The translations under genes and the position numbers were made by a program. The notes under the pieces are model-generated. The model worked only from the letters and a program-made list of their open reading frames with translations, had not been told where the DNA came from and made no database searches. A DNA stretch of 64,000 bases, taken from NCBI RefSeq assembly GCF_013170805.1, contig NZ_CP051294.1, positions 248,001-312,000 of the forward strand. Reading direction: 5' to 3'. This document shows positions 16,343 to 25,731 of this stretch, piece after piece. The first letter of the stretch is position 1, and each line of letters opens with the position of its first letter. The stretch is from Mesorhizobium sp. NZP2077 (lineage in GTDB: Bacteria > Pseudomonadota > Alphaproteobacteria > Rhizobiales > Rhizobiaceae).

Positions 16343-17218
16343 TCAGTTCAGCTGCAGTGGCTGCGGGGTTCTCGAGCTGCCGGCGCCGATTGCAGCGAAC
16401 CGCGTATAATGGGCGCCAAGCGTTTGGCGCTTGAGTTCGGACACTAGCGCCGGACCTTCCCGGTGGACGATTGAGATGCCAGCGAGCAGTGCTATGCGGA
16501 GTGCGATCGGCAAGATGGGTCTTGCAATCGTAGGTCTAGGAAGTCCCTGTTCCGCTACAAGCTCATCAAAACCTTGAACGACGGCACCAAGGATGGTGGA
16601 GTGGTCTATCAATGCATCATGGCGGAAGGGCTTTGGGCACCGCCTGATGAGCAGCAATCGGGCGATATCGATTGGCGATATCCGACCGGCAGATGCTTCC
16701 CTCAGCGACTGACCGATGAGCCGCTCGCCGTCGAGGGCATCTTCCCAAAGATCCTCGAACGGCGATGACGGGCTTGCCAGAGCAGATATTCCCTCCCTCT
16801 TGTCATGCTGCCGTTGTCTGCAAACGGGACAGGTTATCCGCCAACCCTCGATCCAGCTTCGCTGTACCGCAGTTGCCGCGCCTTGCCACCTGTTTTGCTC
16901 GGCACAGGCGGTGCAGCGTTGAATGGCGCGTGGCGCTACGAGCCGCGCCGCCGATTTTGGGAATCCAGAGGTGGCCATTGCCAGGATTGCCGAAGATTGG
17001 GTTCGAAACAGCCTCGCAACGTGGCCGGCGGCGGTTGGCCCCAGCTTTGTATCGGATTGCCGCAATGACGTTGCCTCCGGAATGGCATGGCGAAACATTA
17101 TCAGCGGTGAGACGCCGTAGAAATCGGCATGGCGCGTGATCCATGACGACAGGAGCTCATCCGGGACAGGTTTGAGAATGACAGGAAGCGGCTTCGTGTC
17201 GCCGAGGTCTCGGATCAT
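16343..17218 (-). CDS. tniQ: TniQ-family transposition protein
   Basis: A 291-residue TniQ. The N-terminus (PLPVILKPVPDELLSSWITRHADFYGV) is the usual DE-x-L-x-SW signature, followed by zinc-finger cysteines in RCTACAEQNRW and ITCPVCRQRQ. TniQ is the target-selection partner of TniA/TniB in Tn5053-like and Tn7-like elements. The ATG overlaps the end of the tniB-like frame by four bases. No tniA transposase, tniR or transposon end was found, so this is a truncated transposon. Confidence 0.85.
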   Translation of the reverse strand: MIRDLGDTKPLPVILKPVPDELLSSWITRHADFYGVSPLIMFRHAIPEATSLRQSDTKLGPTAAGHVARLFRTQSSAILAMATSGFPKSAARLVAPRAIQRCTACAEQNRWQGAATAVQRSWIEGWRITCPVCRQRQHDKREGISALASPSSPFEDLWEDALDGERLIGQSLREASAGRISPIDIARLLLIRRCPKPFRHDALIDHSTILGAVVQGFDELVAEQGLPRPTIARPILPIALRIALLAGISIVHREGPALVSELKRQTLGAHYTRFAAIGAGSSRTPQPLQLN

Positions 17219-18080
17219 GCGTAAGCTGTTTCGGCGCTAACTGGAGGGCACCAACTTTCCACCGCTTCATCCGTGATGTGCTCTATGCCGCTCTCGATCG
17301 AATCGGCCGCCAGGCTCGTGATCGCGTGGAAAATATTTGCAGTGATGCCGCCGCTGATCTGCAGAATTCGGCGCAGAGATTTCGGCGTGAGCACCGTCGG
17401 TCGGCGAAGCGGCAAATTCCGCAAAATGGATGAGACCAGCGCTTCGAACTGTTCGTTGGCCGCCACCTATTTAAGGTCAGCTCGCCGAACCGGCGAGCAA
17501 GCTGTACGTCGCCGCTTATCGCCTCGCGGGCTTCGATGACGCCGAAGCAAACCAGGGAGATCTGAAGCCGATTGCTGAGAAATCGTAGCGTGTTCAGCAC
17601 GACCCGCTGTTCGCGGTACGAGCCAGCGAGAATGTTATGTATTTCATCGATCACCAGGACCTGGACGCCGACGGTTTTCAGAAGTCGCAACGCCGCTTGC
17701 TCCATATGCACGATGTCGGCGCGGGGTGCCTGTGGTGCGCCAAGGGCAGCCAGAATCTCGGCATATAAACGGCGCTCACCTGGCTTCCCGGTCATCTCGA
17801 TTGCCAGCACCGGTATAGCCTGAACGCCGGTCGTCGGATCAAAGCATGAGGGATTATTATCGCAGAATTTCTCCAGGATCATTGTCTTGCCCATGCCACT
17901 GTCGCCGTAGATGGCCACCGAAGGCATGCGAGTGCCGCGAGGATGATCGACCAGTAGGTTGAGACGATCGAGCGCCTGCTTGGCGCGCGGATAAAAAATC
18001 CAGCGGCGGGCCTGGATTGCGCGAACGCGCAGAACGTCGGGCTCGCTGAGGAGGTCTTTGGCCGCTTGCGTCAGATGGAT
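17215..18080 (-). pseudogene. tniB: TniB-like AAA+ ATPase, truncated and frameshifted
   Basis: The ATPase is recognisable from HLTQAAKDLLSEPD through IYGDSGMGKTMILEKF (Walker A), VLVIDEIHNILAGSYREQR (Walker B and sensor) to LARRFGELTL. The match then jumps frame near 17470 to AANEQFEALVSSILRNLPLRRP and on to the stop at 17215. One missing G in the GGCGGCC tract would explain the shift. The N-terminal few residues are lost at about 18080, where the sequence becomes IS66 tnpC. The protein would regulate TniA and target choice; as read it is not functional. Confidence 0.78.
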
Positions 18081-18729
18081 GGTAGCGGATTGCTTCAGCG
18101 AGCTTGCTCTTCTGGCTGACCAGGGCGAGCTTCTCGCGCAGCCATGGCTGGAGGGTATCGATGATGGGGCGGCTTCTCTCCTGGCGCGCGGTGCGCCGCT
18201 CTTCGGGCGAGCGTCCCCGTATCTCGTTCTCGATCTTGTAGAGCTCGGCGATGCGCTGGAGCGCCTCCGTGGCGATCGGCGCGGGCCCGGACTGGGCCAG
18301 TTCGTAGAAGCGTCGACGGACATGCGCCCAGCAGAACGCCAGGCTCACGGCATTGCGCTCGGCCAACGCCCGGTATCCGGCGTAGCCGTCGACTTGCAGG
18401 ATTCCGACGAAGCCCTGAAGGTGCCGCAGTGGCTGTTCGGCCTTGCGGTCGGGTGCATAGAGATAGGCGACGCCAGGTGGAGCGATCCCGCCCCAGGGGC
18501 GATCGTCGCGAGCATAAGCGAACAGCTGGCCCGTCTTGGTGCGGCCGCGCCCGGGATCGAGCACCGGCGCCGTGGTCTCGTCGGCGAAGAGCTTCCCGGA
18601 GGCCTTCAGCCGCTCGAACAACCGCTCGTGGATGGGGCGGAGCAGGAAAGCCGCCTTGCCGACCCAATCGGCAAGCGTCGAGCGATCCAGGTTCACGCCT
18701 TGGCGGGCGTAGATTTGCGCCTGGCGATA
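18080..18729 (-). pseudogene. tnpC: IS66 transposase TnpC, C-terminal fragment
   Basis: From codon YRQ at 18729 leftward the frame reads AQIYARQGVNLDRSTLADWV, KLFADETTAPVLDPGRG, GFVGILQVDGYAGY and FCWAHVRRRFYEL. This is the catalytic core of an IS66 TnpC, with an Asp in FADET and another in LQVDGYAGY. It is cut at about 18080, before the last catalytic region, where tniB sequence begins. The N-terminal part of the same gene lies nearly 10 kb away at 28215-28796 and ends with LPLYR, which would join to YRQAQIYARQ. The two were separated by insertion of a RIT element and other DNA. Confidence 0.85.
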
Positions 18730-18814
18730 AGATGTTGCGCAGAGGATTATGCTGCGGAGGCTCCATTTCCTCCCTGATTTCAGGCAATCTGGAGTAATCT
18801 CCGCAACATAATTT
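18728..18814 (+). repeat. RIT left terminal inverted repeat
   Basis: The 87-bp arm begins TAAGATGTTGCGCAGAGGAT and ends CCGCAACATAATTT. It matches the reverse complement of 25474-25560 at 83 of 87 positions. It contains two inward and outward recombinase-site-like segments, TTGCGCAGAGGATTATG and TAATCTCCGCAACATAA. Confidence 0.88.
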
Positions 18815-19240
18815 ATTGGACTCAAATAGCGTTTAGGAACGCCATCACGCCCTTGTTCTCTTTCCACGGCCTTTCCGGTCGCGGAGCGGCGGCGCTGCAG
18901 AGTGCCATCGCTTTCGCTTTCATCTCGAGATCGATCTCGGCGTAGATGTTGGTGGTCTCAAGGCTTACATGTCCGAGCCATGCACGGATGGTGTTAAGGT
19001 CGACACCCGCCTGCAGCAGATGGCAGGCGCATGTATGGCGGATCACGTGGGGTGTGATCGGCCTTGCAGCGAGCGATGGCACCTGTGCCGCACATCGCTC
19101 GACAAGCCGATAAACTCCGAACCGCGTATATCGTTTGCGATGGCGGCTGAGGAAGACGGGCTCGCAGGTTTCCCGTCCCTGAATGAGCTCGCCGAGCGTA
19201 TCCTCTGTGCGCGCCCACAGTGGGCATTGGCGGATTTTGT

Positions 19241-20961
19241 GTCAAACGGCCTCCAAAACTGACCCCCGATCGGCGTCCAATTTTGGCTCTGACGCACTTT
19301 TGGTGGTGATGGAGCCTACCCAGCGCCGATGACGCGCGCCTGGAGTAGGTCGAGTTTTCCTCGGCCGTACATTTGGCGTTTCACGAGCTTGAGTTTGGTG
19401 ATCTGCCCCTCGGTTTGGCCATTGGACCAGGGAGATGTGATCGCCGCGCTCACAGCCGCTCGGTCCTTGACGATGCCGTTGGCGAAGGGGGCAACAAGGC
19501 CCGATCGAGCTTGCTCCAGCCATGGCTCAAGATCGACGAGAGACTTCTTGCGGATCATGGCCTGGAAGGCGGCGATGATTCCTCGGGCATCGACCAGCTG
19601 GGGCACACCGCCCTCAATCGCGGCGACAAGGACGGTTTCGGACTTGGAGAGGTTGTCGCGACCGACGGTCATCAGCCGCGCTATGGTCCGCGCCGAGGGC
19701 GCCCGGCTCAAGGCGCCACCATCGACCTTTTCCGCCTTCCGACGGCGCGTAGCCCACTCGGTGACAACCCGAAGACTACCACGGAACCCTTGGCCTTTGA
19801 GCCGTCGCCATAGCTCGGCGCCGTTCCGCCGTCCGGCCGACCACTGGGCGTCGAGCCATGGCAGGTGCAGTTCGAGCGAGTTCTCGCGGACGCGGAAGAT
19901 ATCCGAGCGTTGACCGCGCATGACGCGACGGACAAGGCCGCGGCTGTACCCGGTCCGGCGAACGATCTCCTTGATCGTCACCCCGGTCTTGGCCAGGCCG
20001 AGAATGGCGGCGTTGGTGTCTTCCCGGCGAAGATATCCCTCATATTGGATCCGCTCGGCGGCAGTGAGCAGGTCGGGATTGATCGTGACTGCGCCGATCG
20101 CGGACCGAATCTGGCGCATGGATTTGCGCACGGCGTCGAGGAAGGCGCGGCTGGCGTTCTCCATCAAGTGCCAACGGTCGGCCACCTGGATCGCCTTCGG
20201 CAGAGCCTTGGCTGCAGCCATTGCGTAGCCACCGCCACGGTCGCGGGCGACGATGCCGATCTGAGGCTGGTCAGAGAGCCAGGCCTGAGCCGTCGCTGGT
20301 TCCCGGTCAGGCAGCAATGCGATGGTCTTGCGCCGCTCCAGATCGCAGATGAGGGTTCCATAGCGCTGGTTGCGTCGCCACGCCCAGTCGTCGATCCCGA
20401 TCACGGCTGGCGGAACGAAGCGCGGGCTGCCGCGCCGCCGCACGACGCGCAGCAGGGTGTCGTTGCTCACTGGCAGCATCAGTCTCCGGGCGAAGCCCGC
20501 TGCCGGGCGCCCGCCCAGAACAAGCCCAAGATGATGAACGATATCGTCGAGGCGAGCGGTTCGCCGCGCCCATGGCGCCAGGACGCCCTCGTCAAAGCGC
20601 TCGGCGAAGATTCGCCGGCCGCACAGAACCGCGTCGCAGTGGAACCGGCGCACCAGGACGACCAGCCGAACAGGCTTTCCAGCCAACGGCAGATCCGCCA
20701 AGCGCCGCTGATACCGGCTGTGGATCCGCTCCGATCTCGTTCCGCAGCCCGGACAGGCACTCGCCATGCTCAAAGGTCGGATCGTGATGAGCGTCGCGTC
20801 GACCGCACTGGCGGCATCTTCAACAACAAAGCCGCGAGGGACGAGAGTCGATGGTCGGAGGGCCTGGCCCATGGCATTGATTCCTTTTGTGAAACCAGTG
20901 CCAGCCGACGTCACAATGTCATCAAAACTGAGTCAGAGCCAATTTTGCACGCCGATTCCCC
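19241..20961 (-). mobile_element. ISL3-family insertion sequence, copy A
   Basis: One gene (19316-20914) plus ends. The left end starting GTCAAACGGCCTCCAAAACT pairs imperfectly (18 of 25) with the far right end of copy B (GTGAATCGGCGTGCAAAATT, read from 22657). The 8-bp GATTTTGT duplication flanks the pair, not each copy, so A and B either moved together or one inserted beside the other. Copy A right end and copy B left end meet near 20961 in sequence that does not carry a full copy of the outer left repeat. Confidence 0.75.
19316..20914 (-). CDS. ISL3-family transposase (copy A)
   Basis: A 532-residue ISL3 transposase. The N-terminal zinc finger is ACPGCGTRSERIHSRYQRR with later cysteines near FHCDAVLCGRRIFAE. 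The DDE domain starts at VIGIDDWAWRRNQRYGTLIC (catalytic Asp) and passes through ADRWHLMENASRAF; the C-terminal motif is WSNGQTEGQITKLKLVKRQM, which carries the final catalytic Glu. Its predicted protein is identical to that of copy B. Long plus-strand frames across it are antisense shadows. Confidence 0.9.
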   Translation of the reverse strand: MTSAGTGFTKGINAMGQALRPSTLVPRGFVVEDAASAVDATLITIRPLSMASACPGCGTRSERIHSRYQRRLADLPLAGKPVRLVVLVRRFHCDAVLCGRRIFAERFDEGVLAPWARRTARLDDIVHHLGLVLGGRPAAGFARRLMLPVSNDTLLRVVRRRGSPRFVPPAVIGIDDWAWRRNQRYGTLICDLERRKTIALLPDREPATAQAWLSDQPQIGIVARDRGGGYAMAAAKALPKAIQVADRWHLMENASRAFLDAVRKSMRQIRSAIGAVTINPDLLTAAERIQYEGYLRREDTNAAILGLAKTGVTIKEIVRRTGYSRGLVRRVMRGQRSDIFRVRENSLELHLPWLDAQWSAGRRNGAELWRRLKGQGFRGSLRVVTEWATRRRKAEKVDGGALSRAPSARTIARLMTVGRDNLSKSETVLVAAIEGGVPQLVDARGIIAAFQAMIRKKSLVDLEPWLEQARSGLVAPFANGIVKDRAAVSAAITSPWSNGQTEGQITKLKLVKRQMYGRGKLDLLQARVIGAG

Positions 20962-22658
20962 GGCTTATGGGGTCAATTTTGGGCTCTGACGCACTTTTGG
21001 TGGTGATGGAGCCTACCCAGCGCCGATGACGCGCGCCTGGAGTAGGTCGAGTTTTCCTCGGCCGTACATTTGGCGTTTCACGAGCTTGAGTTTGGTGATC
21101 TGCCCCTCGGTTTGGCCATTGGACCAGGGAGATGTGATCGCCGCGCTCACAGCCGCTCGGTCCTTGACGATGCCGTTGGCGAAGGGGGCAACAAGGCCCG
21201 ATCGAGCTTGCTCCAGCCATGGCTCAAGATCGACGAGAGACTTCTTGCGGATCATGGCCTGGAAGGCGGCGATGATTCCTCGGGCATCGACCAGCTGGGG
21301 CACACCGCCCTCAATCGCGGCGACAAGGACGGTTTCGGACTTGGAGAGGTTGTCGCGACCGACGGTCATCAGCCGCGCTATGGTCCGCGCCGAGGGCGCC
21401 CGGCTCAAGGCGCCACCATCGACCTTTTCCGCCTTCCGACGGCGCGTAGCCCACTCGGTGACAACCCGAAGACTACCACGGAACCCTTGGCCTTTGAGCC
21501 GTCGCCATAGCTCGGCGCCGTTCCGCCGTCCGGCCGACCACTGGGCGTCGAGCCATGGCAGGTGCAGTTCGAGCGAGTTCTCGCGGACGCGGAAGATATC
21601 CGAGCGTTGACCGCGCATGACGCGACGGACAAGGCCGCGGCTGTACCCGGTCCGGCGAACGATCTCCTTGATCGTCACCCCGGTCTTGGCCAGGCCGAGA
21701 ATGGCGGCGTTGGTGTCTTCCCGGCGAAGATATCCCTCATATTGGATCCGCTCGGCGGCAGTGAGCAGGTCGGGATTGATCGTGACTGCGCCGATCGCGG
21801 ACCGAATCTGGCGCATGGATTTGCGCACGGCGTCGAGGAAGGCGCGGCTGGCGTTCTCCATCAAGTGCCAACGGTCGGCCACCTGGATCGCCTTCGGCAG
21901 AGCCTTGGCTGCAGCCATTGCGTAGCCACCGCCACGGTCGCGGGCGACGATGCCGATCTGAGGCTGGTCAGAGAGCCAGGCCTGAGCCGTCGCTGGTTCC
22001 CGGTCAGGCAGCAATGCGATGGTCTTGCGCCGCTCCAGATCGCAGATGAGGGTTCCATAGCGCTGGTTGCGTCGCCACGCCCAGTCGTCGATCCCGATCA
22101 CGGCTGGCGGAACGAAGCGCGGGCTGCCGCGCCGCCGCACGACGCGCAGCAGGGTGTCGTTGCTCACTGGCAGCATCAGTCTCCGGGCGAAGCCCGCTGC
22201 CGGGCGCCCGCCCAGAACAAGCCCAAGATGATGAACGATATCGTCGAGGCGAGCGGTTCGCCGCGCCCATGGCGCCAGGACGCCCTCGTCAAAGCGCTCG
22301 GCGAAGATTCGCCGGCCGCACAGAACCGCGTCGCAGTGGAACCGGCGCACCAGGACGACCAGCCGAACAGGCTTTCCAGCCAACGGCAGATCCGCCAAGC
22401 GCCGCTGATACCGGCTGTGGATCCGCTCCGATCTCGTTCCGCAGCCCGGACAGGCACTCGCCATGCTCAAAGGTCGGATCGTGATGAGCGTCGCGTCGAC
22501 CGCACTGGCGGCATCTTCAACAACAAAGCCGCGAGGGACGAGAGTCGATGGTCGGAGGGCCTGGCCCATGGCATTGATTCCTTTTGTGAAACCAGTGCCA
22601 GCCGACGTCACAATGTCATCAAAACTGAGTCAGAGCCAATTTTGCACGCCGATTCACA
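20962..22658 (-). mobile_element. ISL3-family insertion sequence, copy B
   Basis: The second copy has the same orientation, with its coding region offset from copy A by exactly 1697 bp. Its left end (GGGGTCAATTTTGGGCTCTG) differs from that of copy A (CGTCCAATTTTGGCTCTG) in the outermost bases and in one G, while the interior is identical as far as the translations show. The right end is next to the GATTTTGT target duplication at 22659. Confidence 0.75.
21013..22611 (-). CDS. ISL3-family transposase (copy B)
   Basis: A 532-residue transposase with an amino-acid sequence identical to copy A, including the CPGCG zinc finger, GIDDWAWRR and SNGQTEGQITKLK motifs. The identity indicates very recent duplication or active tandem formation. 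The open frame is intact, so this element could be active. Confidence 0.9.
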   Translation of the reverse strand: MTSAGTGFTKGINAMGQALRPSTLVPRGFVVEDAASAVDATLITIRPLSMASACPGCGTRSERIHSRYQRRLADLPLAGKPVRLVVLVRRFHCDAVLCGRRIFAERFDEGVLAPWARRTARLDDIVHHLGLVLGGRPAAGFARRLMLPVSNDTLLRVVRRRGSPRFVPPAVIGIDDWAWRRNQRYGTLICDLERRKTIALLPDREPATAQAWLSDQPQIGIVARDRGGGYAMAAAKALPKAIQVADRWHLMENASRAFLDAVRKSMRQIRSAIGAVTINPDLLTAAERIQYEGYLRREDTNAAILGLAKTGVTIKEIVRRTGYSRGLVRRVMRGQRSDIFRVRENSLELHLPWLDAQWSAGRRNGAELWRRLKGQGFRGSLRVVTEWATRRRKAEKVDGGALSRAPSARTIARLMTVGRDNLSKSETVLVAAIEGGVPQLVDARGIIAAFQAMIRKKSLVDLEPWLEQARSGLVAPFANGIVKDRAAVSAAITSPWSNGQTEGQITKLKLVKRQMYGRGKLDLLQARVIGAG

Positions 22659-23235
22659 GATTTTGTTGCCTTTGCCGTGAAGAGTGACGAGCGCATGATT
22701 ATCGCCGCGCCGACTGATCTGAAGATCGCCGACCTCTAATCTCGTGGCTTCCGAGACCCGCGCTCCCGTGTTGTAGAGGAAGAGCAACAGGGCATGCTCG
22801 GCCTGGCCGCGTAGGGTTTGGCGGTCGGGAACCGTTACAAGCGCTTCCATTTCGTCCCTGCTCATCCACGAGACCGGCTGCGGCGCGGCCTTCTTTGTCG
22901 TGATGGCACGGATCTGCGCGCACCAGGCAAGATGAGCTGGGTCACGGCTGGCGACAAAGCGCGCGAAGGATCGGATCGCCGTCAGACGTTGGTTTCGGGT
23001 CTGTACCGAGCAACTGCGGCTCTCCTCAAGATGAGCAAGGAACTGCAGTATGAGTGCCGGAGTAATATCTTCGACATTCAGACGATCCGCTGATTTGCGG
23101 ATCTTTGTACTGATAAATGGCAGCAGCAGCGTGAAGCTGTCGCGATAGCTCATTTGCGTATTGCGGGCGAGACGGCGTTCAGTGAAGATGTAATCAGCCA
23201 GAAAGCGCCGAAGCCAAGGGCCGAGTGTACGAAGA

Positions 23236-24188
23236 TCACGCATGGTGTCCTCCGTTGACGTAGCGGTCGAAGCAGGCCGATGCTTCGTGTAACAGTTCCG
23301 GTGTCATCGACAGGTAGACGCTTGTGCCGTCCAGGTCGGCGTGACCGAGATATGTCGAGAGTGCTGGTAGCAGCCGTTGCACATCTGCGCCGTCGCGATA
23401 CCAGGACGTCAGCCGATGGACGGCTGCAGTATGCCTCAGGGCGTGGAGACACGGGGCGCGTCGGCCATCATCCTTATGGTCGATTCCGACATGCTTGAGT
23501 AGCCGTTTGAATGCATGATCGACATTGTGTTTCCTTACCTGCGTTCCGTCGCGGTTTGCGAGAAAGGCGGACGCCATTCCTTCTGGCAGGGGGGCGATCG
23601 GCACGGAGTTCGGCATAACGTCTAAGGGCACCGGCAAGTTGAGGCGCTACAGGAACGAGACGGCTCTTGTAGAATTTGGTGTTCCTCACCGTCAGGATGG
23701 CGTCCGCAAGCTCGACATCCTTCATGGTCAGATGGAGCGCTTCGCTGGTTCGCAGCCCCGCGCCATACAGGATCAAGAGCAACATATGGAAGGTCTCGGC
23801 GTCGAGCCGGATACTGCGCTTGCGGCTAATGCCAATGCTTCCAAACAGACGCTGCAGTTCCTCACGGGAGTAGATGTAAGAGGGCGCTGATTGCGGCTCC
23901 CGCGGCTCTTCGTCCGCCGGCGGCAACGGCGAGGCGACAGCATAACCGCGACTGATCGCATAACGGTAAAAAACCGGCGAGAGTGCCATATTTGTTCGCG
24001 CGGCAACGCGTGAGCGGACCGGTTCCAGCGAGAAAGCGGCGCGCATCGCTTTCGGTAACCGCATCGCAGCACGCGTGCTCGGGGAAGTTCTTGCAAAATT
24101 GGTACAATGTCCTTGCGCTGGTGATAAATCGCGCGCCATGGGCGCGCCGCCATACGACATAGTGGTCGACCGCTTCACGAAGAATCAT
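23236..24188 (-). pseudogene. Second RIT tyrosine recombinase, two homopolymer frameshifts
   Basis: ATG 24188 (MILREAVDHYVVWRRAHGAR) overlaps the stop of the first recombinase as ATGA. The match goes RANKYGTLAG, shifts at a six-T run near 23970 to FYRYAISRGYAVASPLP, continues with LILYGAGLRTSEALHL (Arg) and shifts again at a six-C run near 23597 to LPEGMASAFLANRDG. It ends with CLHALRHTAAVHRL (HxxR) and YLGHADLDGTSVYL (Tyr) at 23236. One base fewer in each run would give one frame, so sequencing error is a serious alternative to decay. Confidence 0.82.
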
Positions 24189-25418
24189 AGGAGGCCTCCC
24201 AGATCGATCTCCGCAACCTCGCGAAGAACATTGAGATTGACCTTGGCGTAGATCGCGGTGGCCCTCGTGCTTCGATGACCGAGATAGTCTCCGACCGCCT
24301 TCATCGATAAACCTTGATCCAGGAGATGTTGGGCCGCGGCATGGCGTAACGCATGTGGGCCGCGGCGCTTGCCTGTGATTCCGAGATCATTGAGACGAGT
24401 AAAGACGATCCCCTTAATTACCCCGCGGGTAAGCGGCCTAATCGGGGCTTTCATCGTCAGGAACAGTGTCCGTTCAGGGTGCGCGGGTCGAACCTCGCGC
24501 AAGTAACGCAGGATCGCTTGCCCCACATCTGGTGACAGCGGATAGAGATGGGTGCGTCCGGGCTTGGGGCAGCGTACCCGCAACATCTCCTGCTGCCAGT
24601 CTAAGTCTCCCAGCTGCAGGCCGCTGACTTCTCCGGCACGCAGACCGTAGGTGATCAGCAGCATCAGGATAGCGCGGGCGCGTATCTCGTGGGGATGGTT
24701 TCCTTCTGTGGTAGCGAGTAGACGGGTGACCTCGTCCCGGTTCAATCCCTTCGGAATTGTCTCGCCCGGATAGCGCCGTGGCGGCATGATCCCGTCGGCC
24801 AATCCCGGTCTGCACCAAGCCTGCTGCTCGGCGAACCGGATGAACCTACGAAGTTGTTGAGCATAGAGATGGGCGGTTGAACGATTAAAACCGCGCGCAT
24901 GATAACGCGCGATAAACTGATCGAAGTAGGATATCCCTGCCGACGATAGATCGACGCCTGTTTCATCCAGCCAAACGAAAAAAGCTGTCGACCGTTCGAC
25001 AACAATCATCGATCGTCTTCTTCGCCCATCCGCGTTCGGAGGCCATGCGCGTGGCAAAGATAGCAACCTCGCGCGTATGGGAGTGGAACATAGCCCGCGG
25101 CTCAAACCAGCCCATAAAGCGCATCCACCGCTCAGCGTGCCCGAAGAAGCGCCGACCTGCGCGAGATCGTGACTTGCGTTCCGCGGGTGAGGACCACCGC
25201 CGGAGCGCGTTCTCGATCTTGGACAAGTTCGAACTGTCGTTGTCGTGCAAATCGAGAATGCGCACCAAATCCCACTGGTGGTATGCGATCTTCCGCAATG
25301 TCTCGATCTTAATGCCGAGACGCTCGCAATGCGAAAGATACTGAAGCCGCTCCTTCTGCAATGGGGCGGAACGATAGCGCGCGATCGTGCGCGGTTGTCC
25401 AAATAGAATTTCAAACAT
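24185..25418 (-). pseudogene. First RIT tyrosine recombinase, one homopolymer frameshift
   Basis: ATG 25418 starts MFEILFGQPRTIARYRSAPL. That frame runs to DDCCRTVDSFF at about 24990, where a six-T run moves the match to the frame reading VWLDETGVDLSSAGISYFDQ. The catalytic parts follow: LITYGLRAGEVSGLQLGDL (Arg), HALRHAAAQHLL (HxxR) and YLGHRSTRATAIYAKV (Tyr). The stop is at 24185. With five T the whole gene is one frame of about 410 codons. It is the promoter-proximal gene of the trio. Confidence 0.82.
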
Positions 25419-25473
25419 GATCCGAGTCTCCTTGTTGTTGGAGCCCTGATCATGCCACCGGCTTGGCTTCAGA

Positions 25474-25560
25474 AAATTATGTTGCGGAGATTACTTCAAA
25501 TTGTCTGAAATCTGGGAGGAAATGGAGCCTCCGCAGCATAATCCTCTGCGCAACATCTTA
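25474..25560 (-). repeat. RIT right terminal inverted repeat
   Basis: The 87-bp arm ends CTGCGCAACATCTTA at 25560 and is the inverted partner of 18728-18814, with four mismatches near positions 23, 26, 31 and 40 of the arm. It lies upstream of the first recombinase and may also hold the promoter of the trio. Confidence 0.88.
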
Positions 25561-25731
25561 CCGTTTGGACTAACCCGCTCCGCCACGGCGGCGCGGCAAG
25601 GGGGGTGTACGCCGACGGCGCGGTCTTGATGGCGTCCTCTGTCGTGCCGGTCAGGCGTTCAATAGGAGCTCCAACTGCGCGAGCATGGGGTGGCTGCTTG
25701 CAGCCCATTCCATCGGACAAAGGAGCTTGTC

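Larger units (their letters stand above)
18822..23243 (-). pseudogene. Third RIT tyrosine recombinase, interrupted by two ISL3 copies
   Basis: The N-terminal part runs from ATG 23243 (MRDLRTLGPWLRRFLADYI) through FLYNTGARVSEATRLEVGDL (first catalytic Arg) to HGKGNKI at about 22659. It resumes at about 19239 with IRQCPLWARTEDTL and ends at 18822 after ITPHVIRHTCACHLLQAG (HxxR), WLGHVSLETTNIYAE (catalytic Tyr). The 8-bp sequence GATTTTGT flanks the inserted ISL3 pair at 19233-19240 and 22659-22666 as a target duplication. The start overlaps the end of the second recombinase by 8 bp. Confidence 0.87.
18728..25560 (-). mobile_element. RIT (recombinase-in-trio) element inserted in IS66 tnpC
   Basis: Three overlapping tyrosine-recombinase genes on the minus strand (25418 down to 18822) lie between 87-bp terminal inverted repeats with only four mismatches. 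Two ISL3-type copies (19241-22658) sit inside the third recombinase; without them the element is about 3.4 kb, the usual RIT size. One side abuts tnpC codon YRQ at 18729, the other abuts an IS91-type element. Two of the three recombinases carry homopolymer frameshifts as sequenced and the third is interrupted, so autonomous movement is doubtful. Confidence 0.82.

Noticed and set aside
18058..18777. A 239-codon plus-strand gene across the IS66 fragment
   Set aside because: It is antisense to tnpC and has no family resemblance.
19865..22680. Two long plus-strand open frames of about 370 codons (19865-20989 and 21562-22680)
   Set aside because: They are antisense to the identical ISL3 transposases, are low-complexity in composition and resemble no family. 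They are GC-rich shadows.
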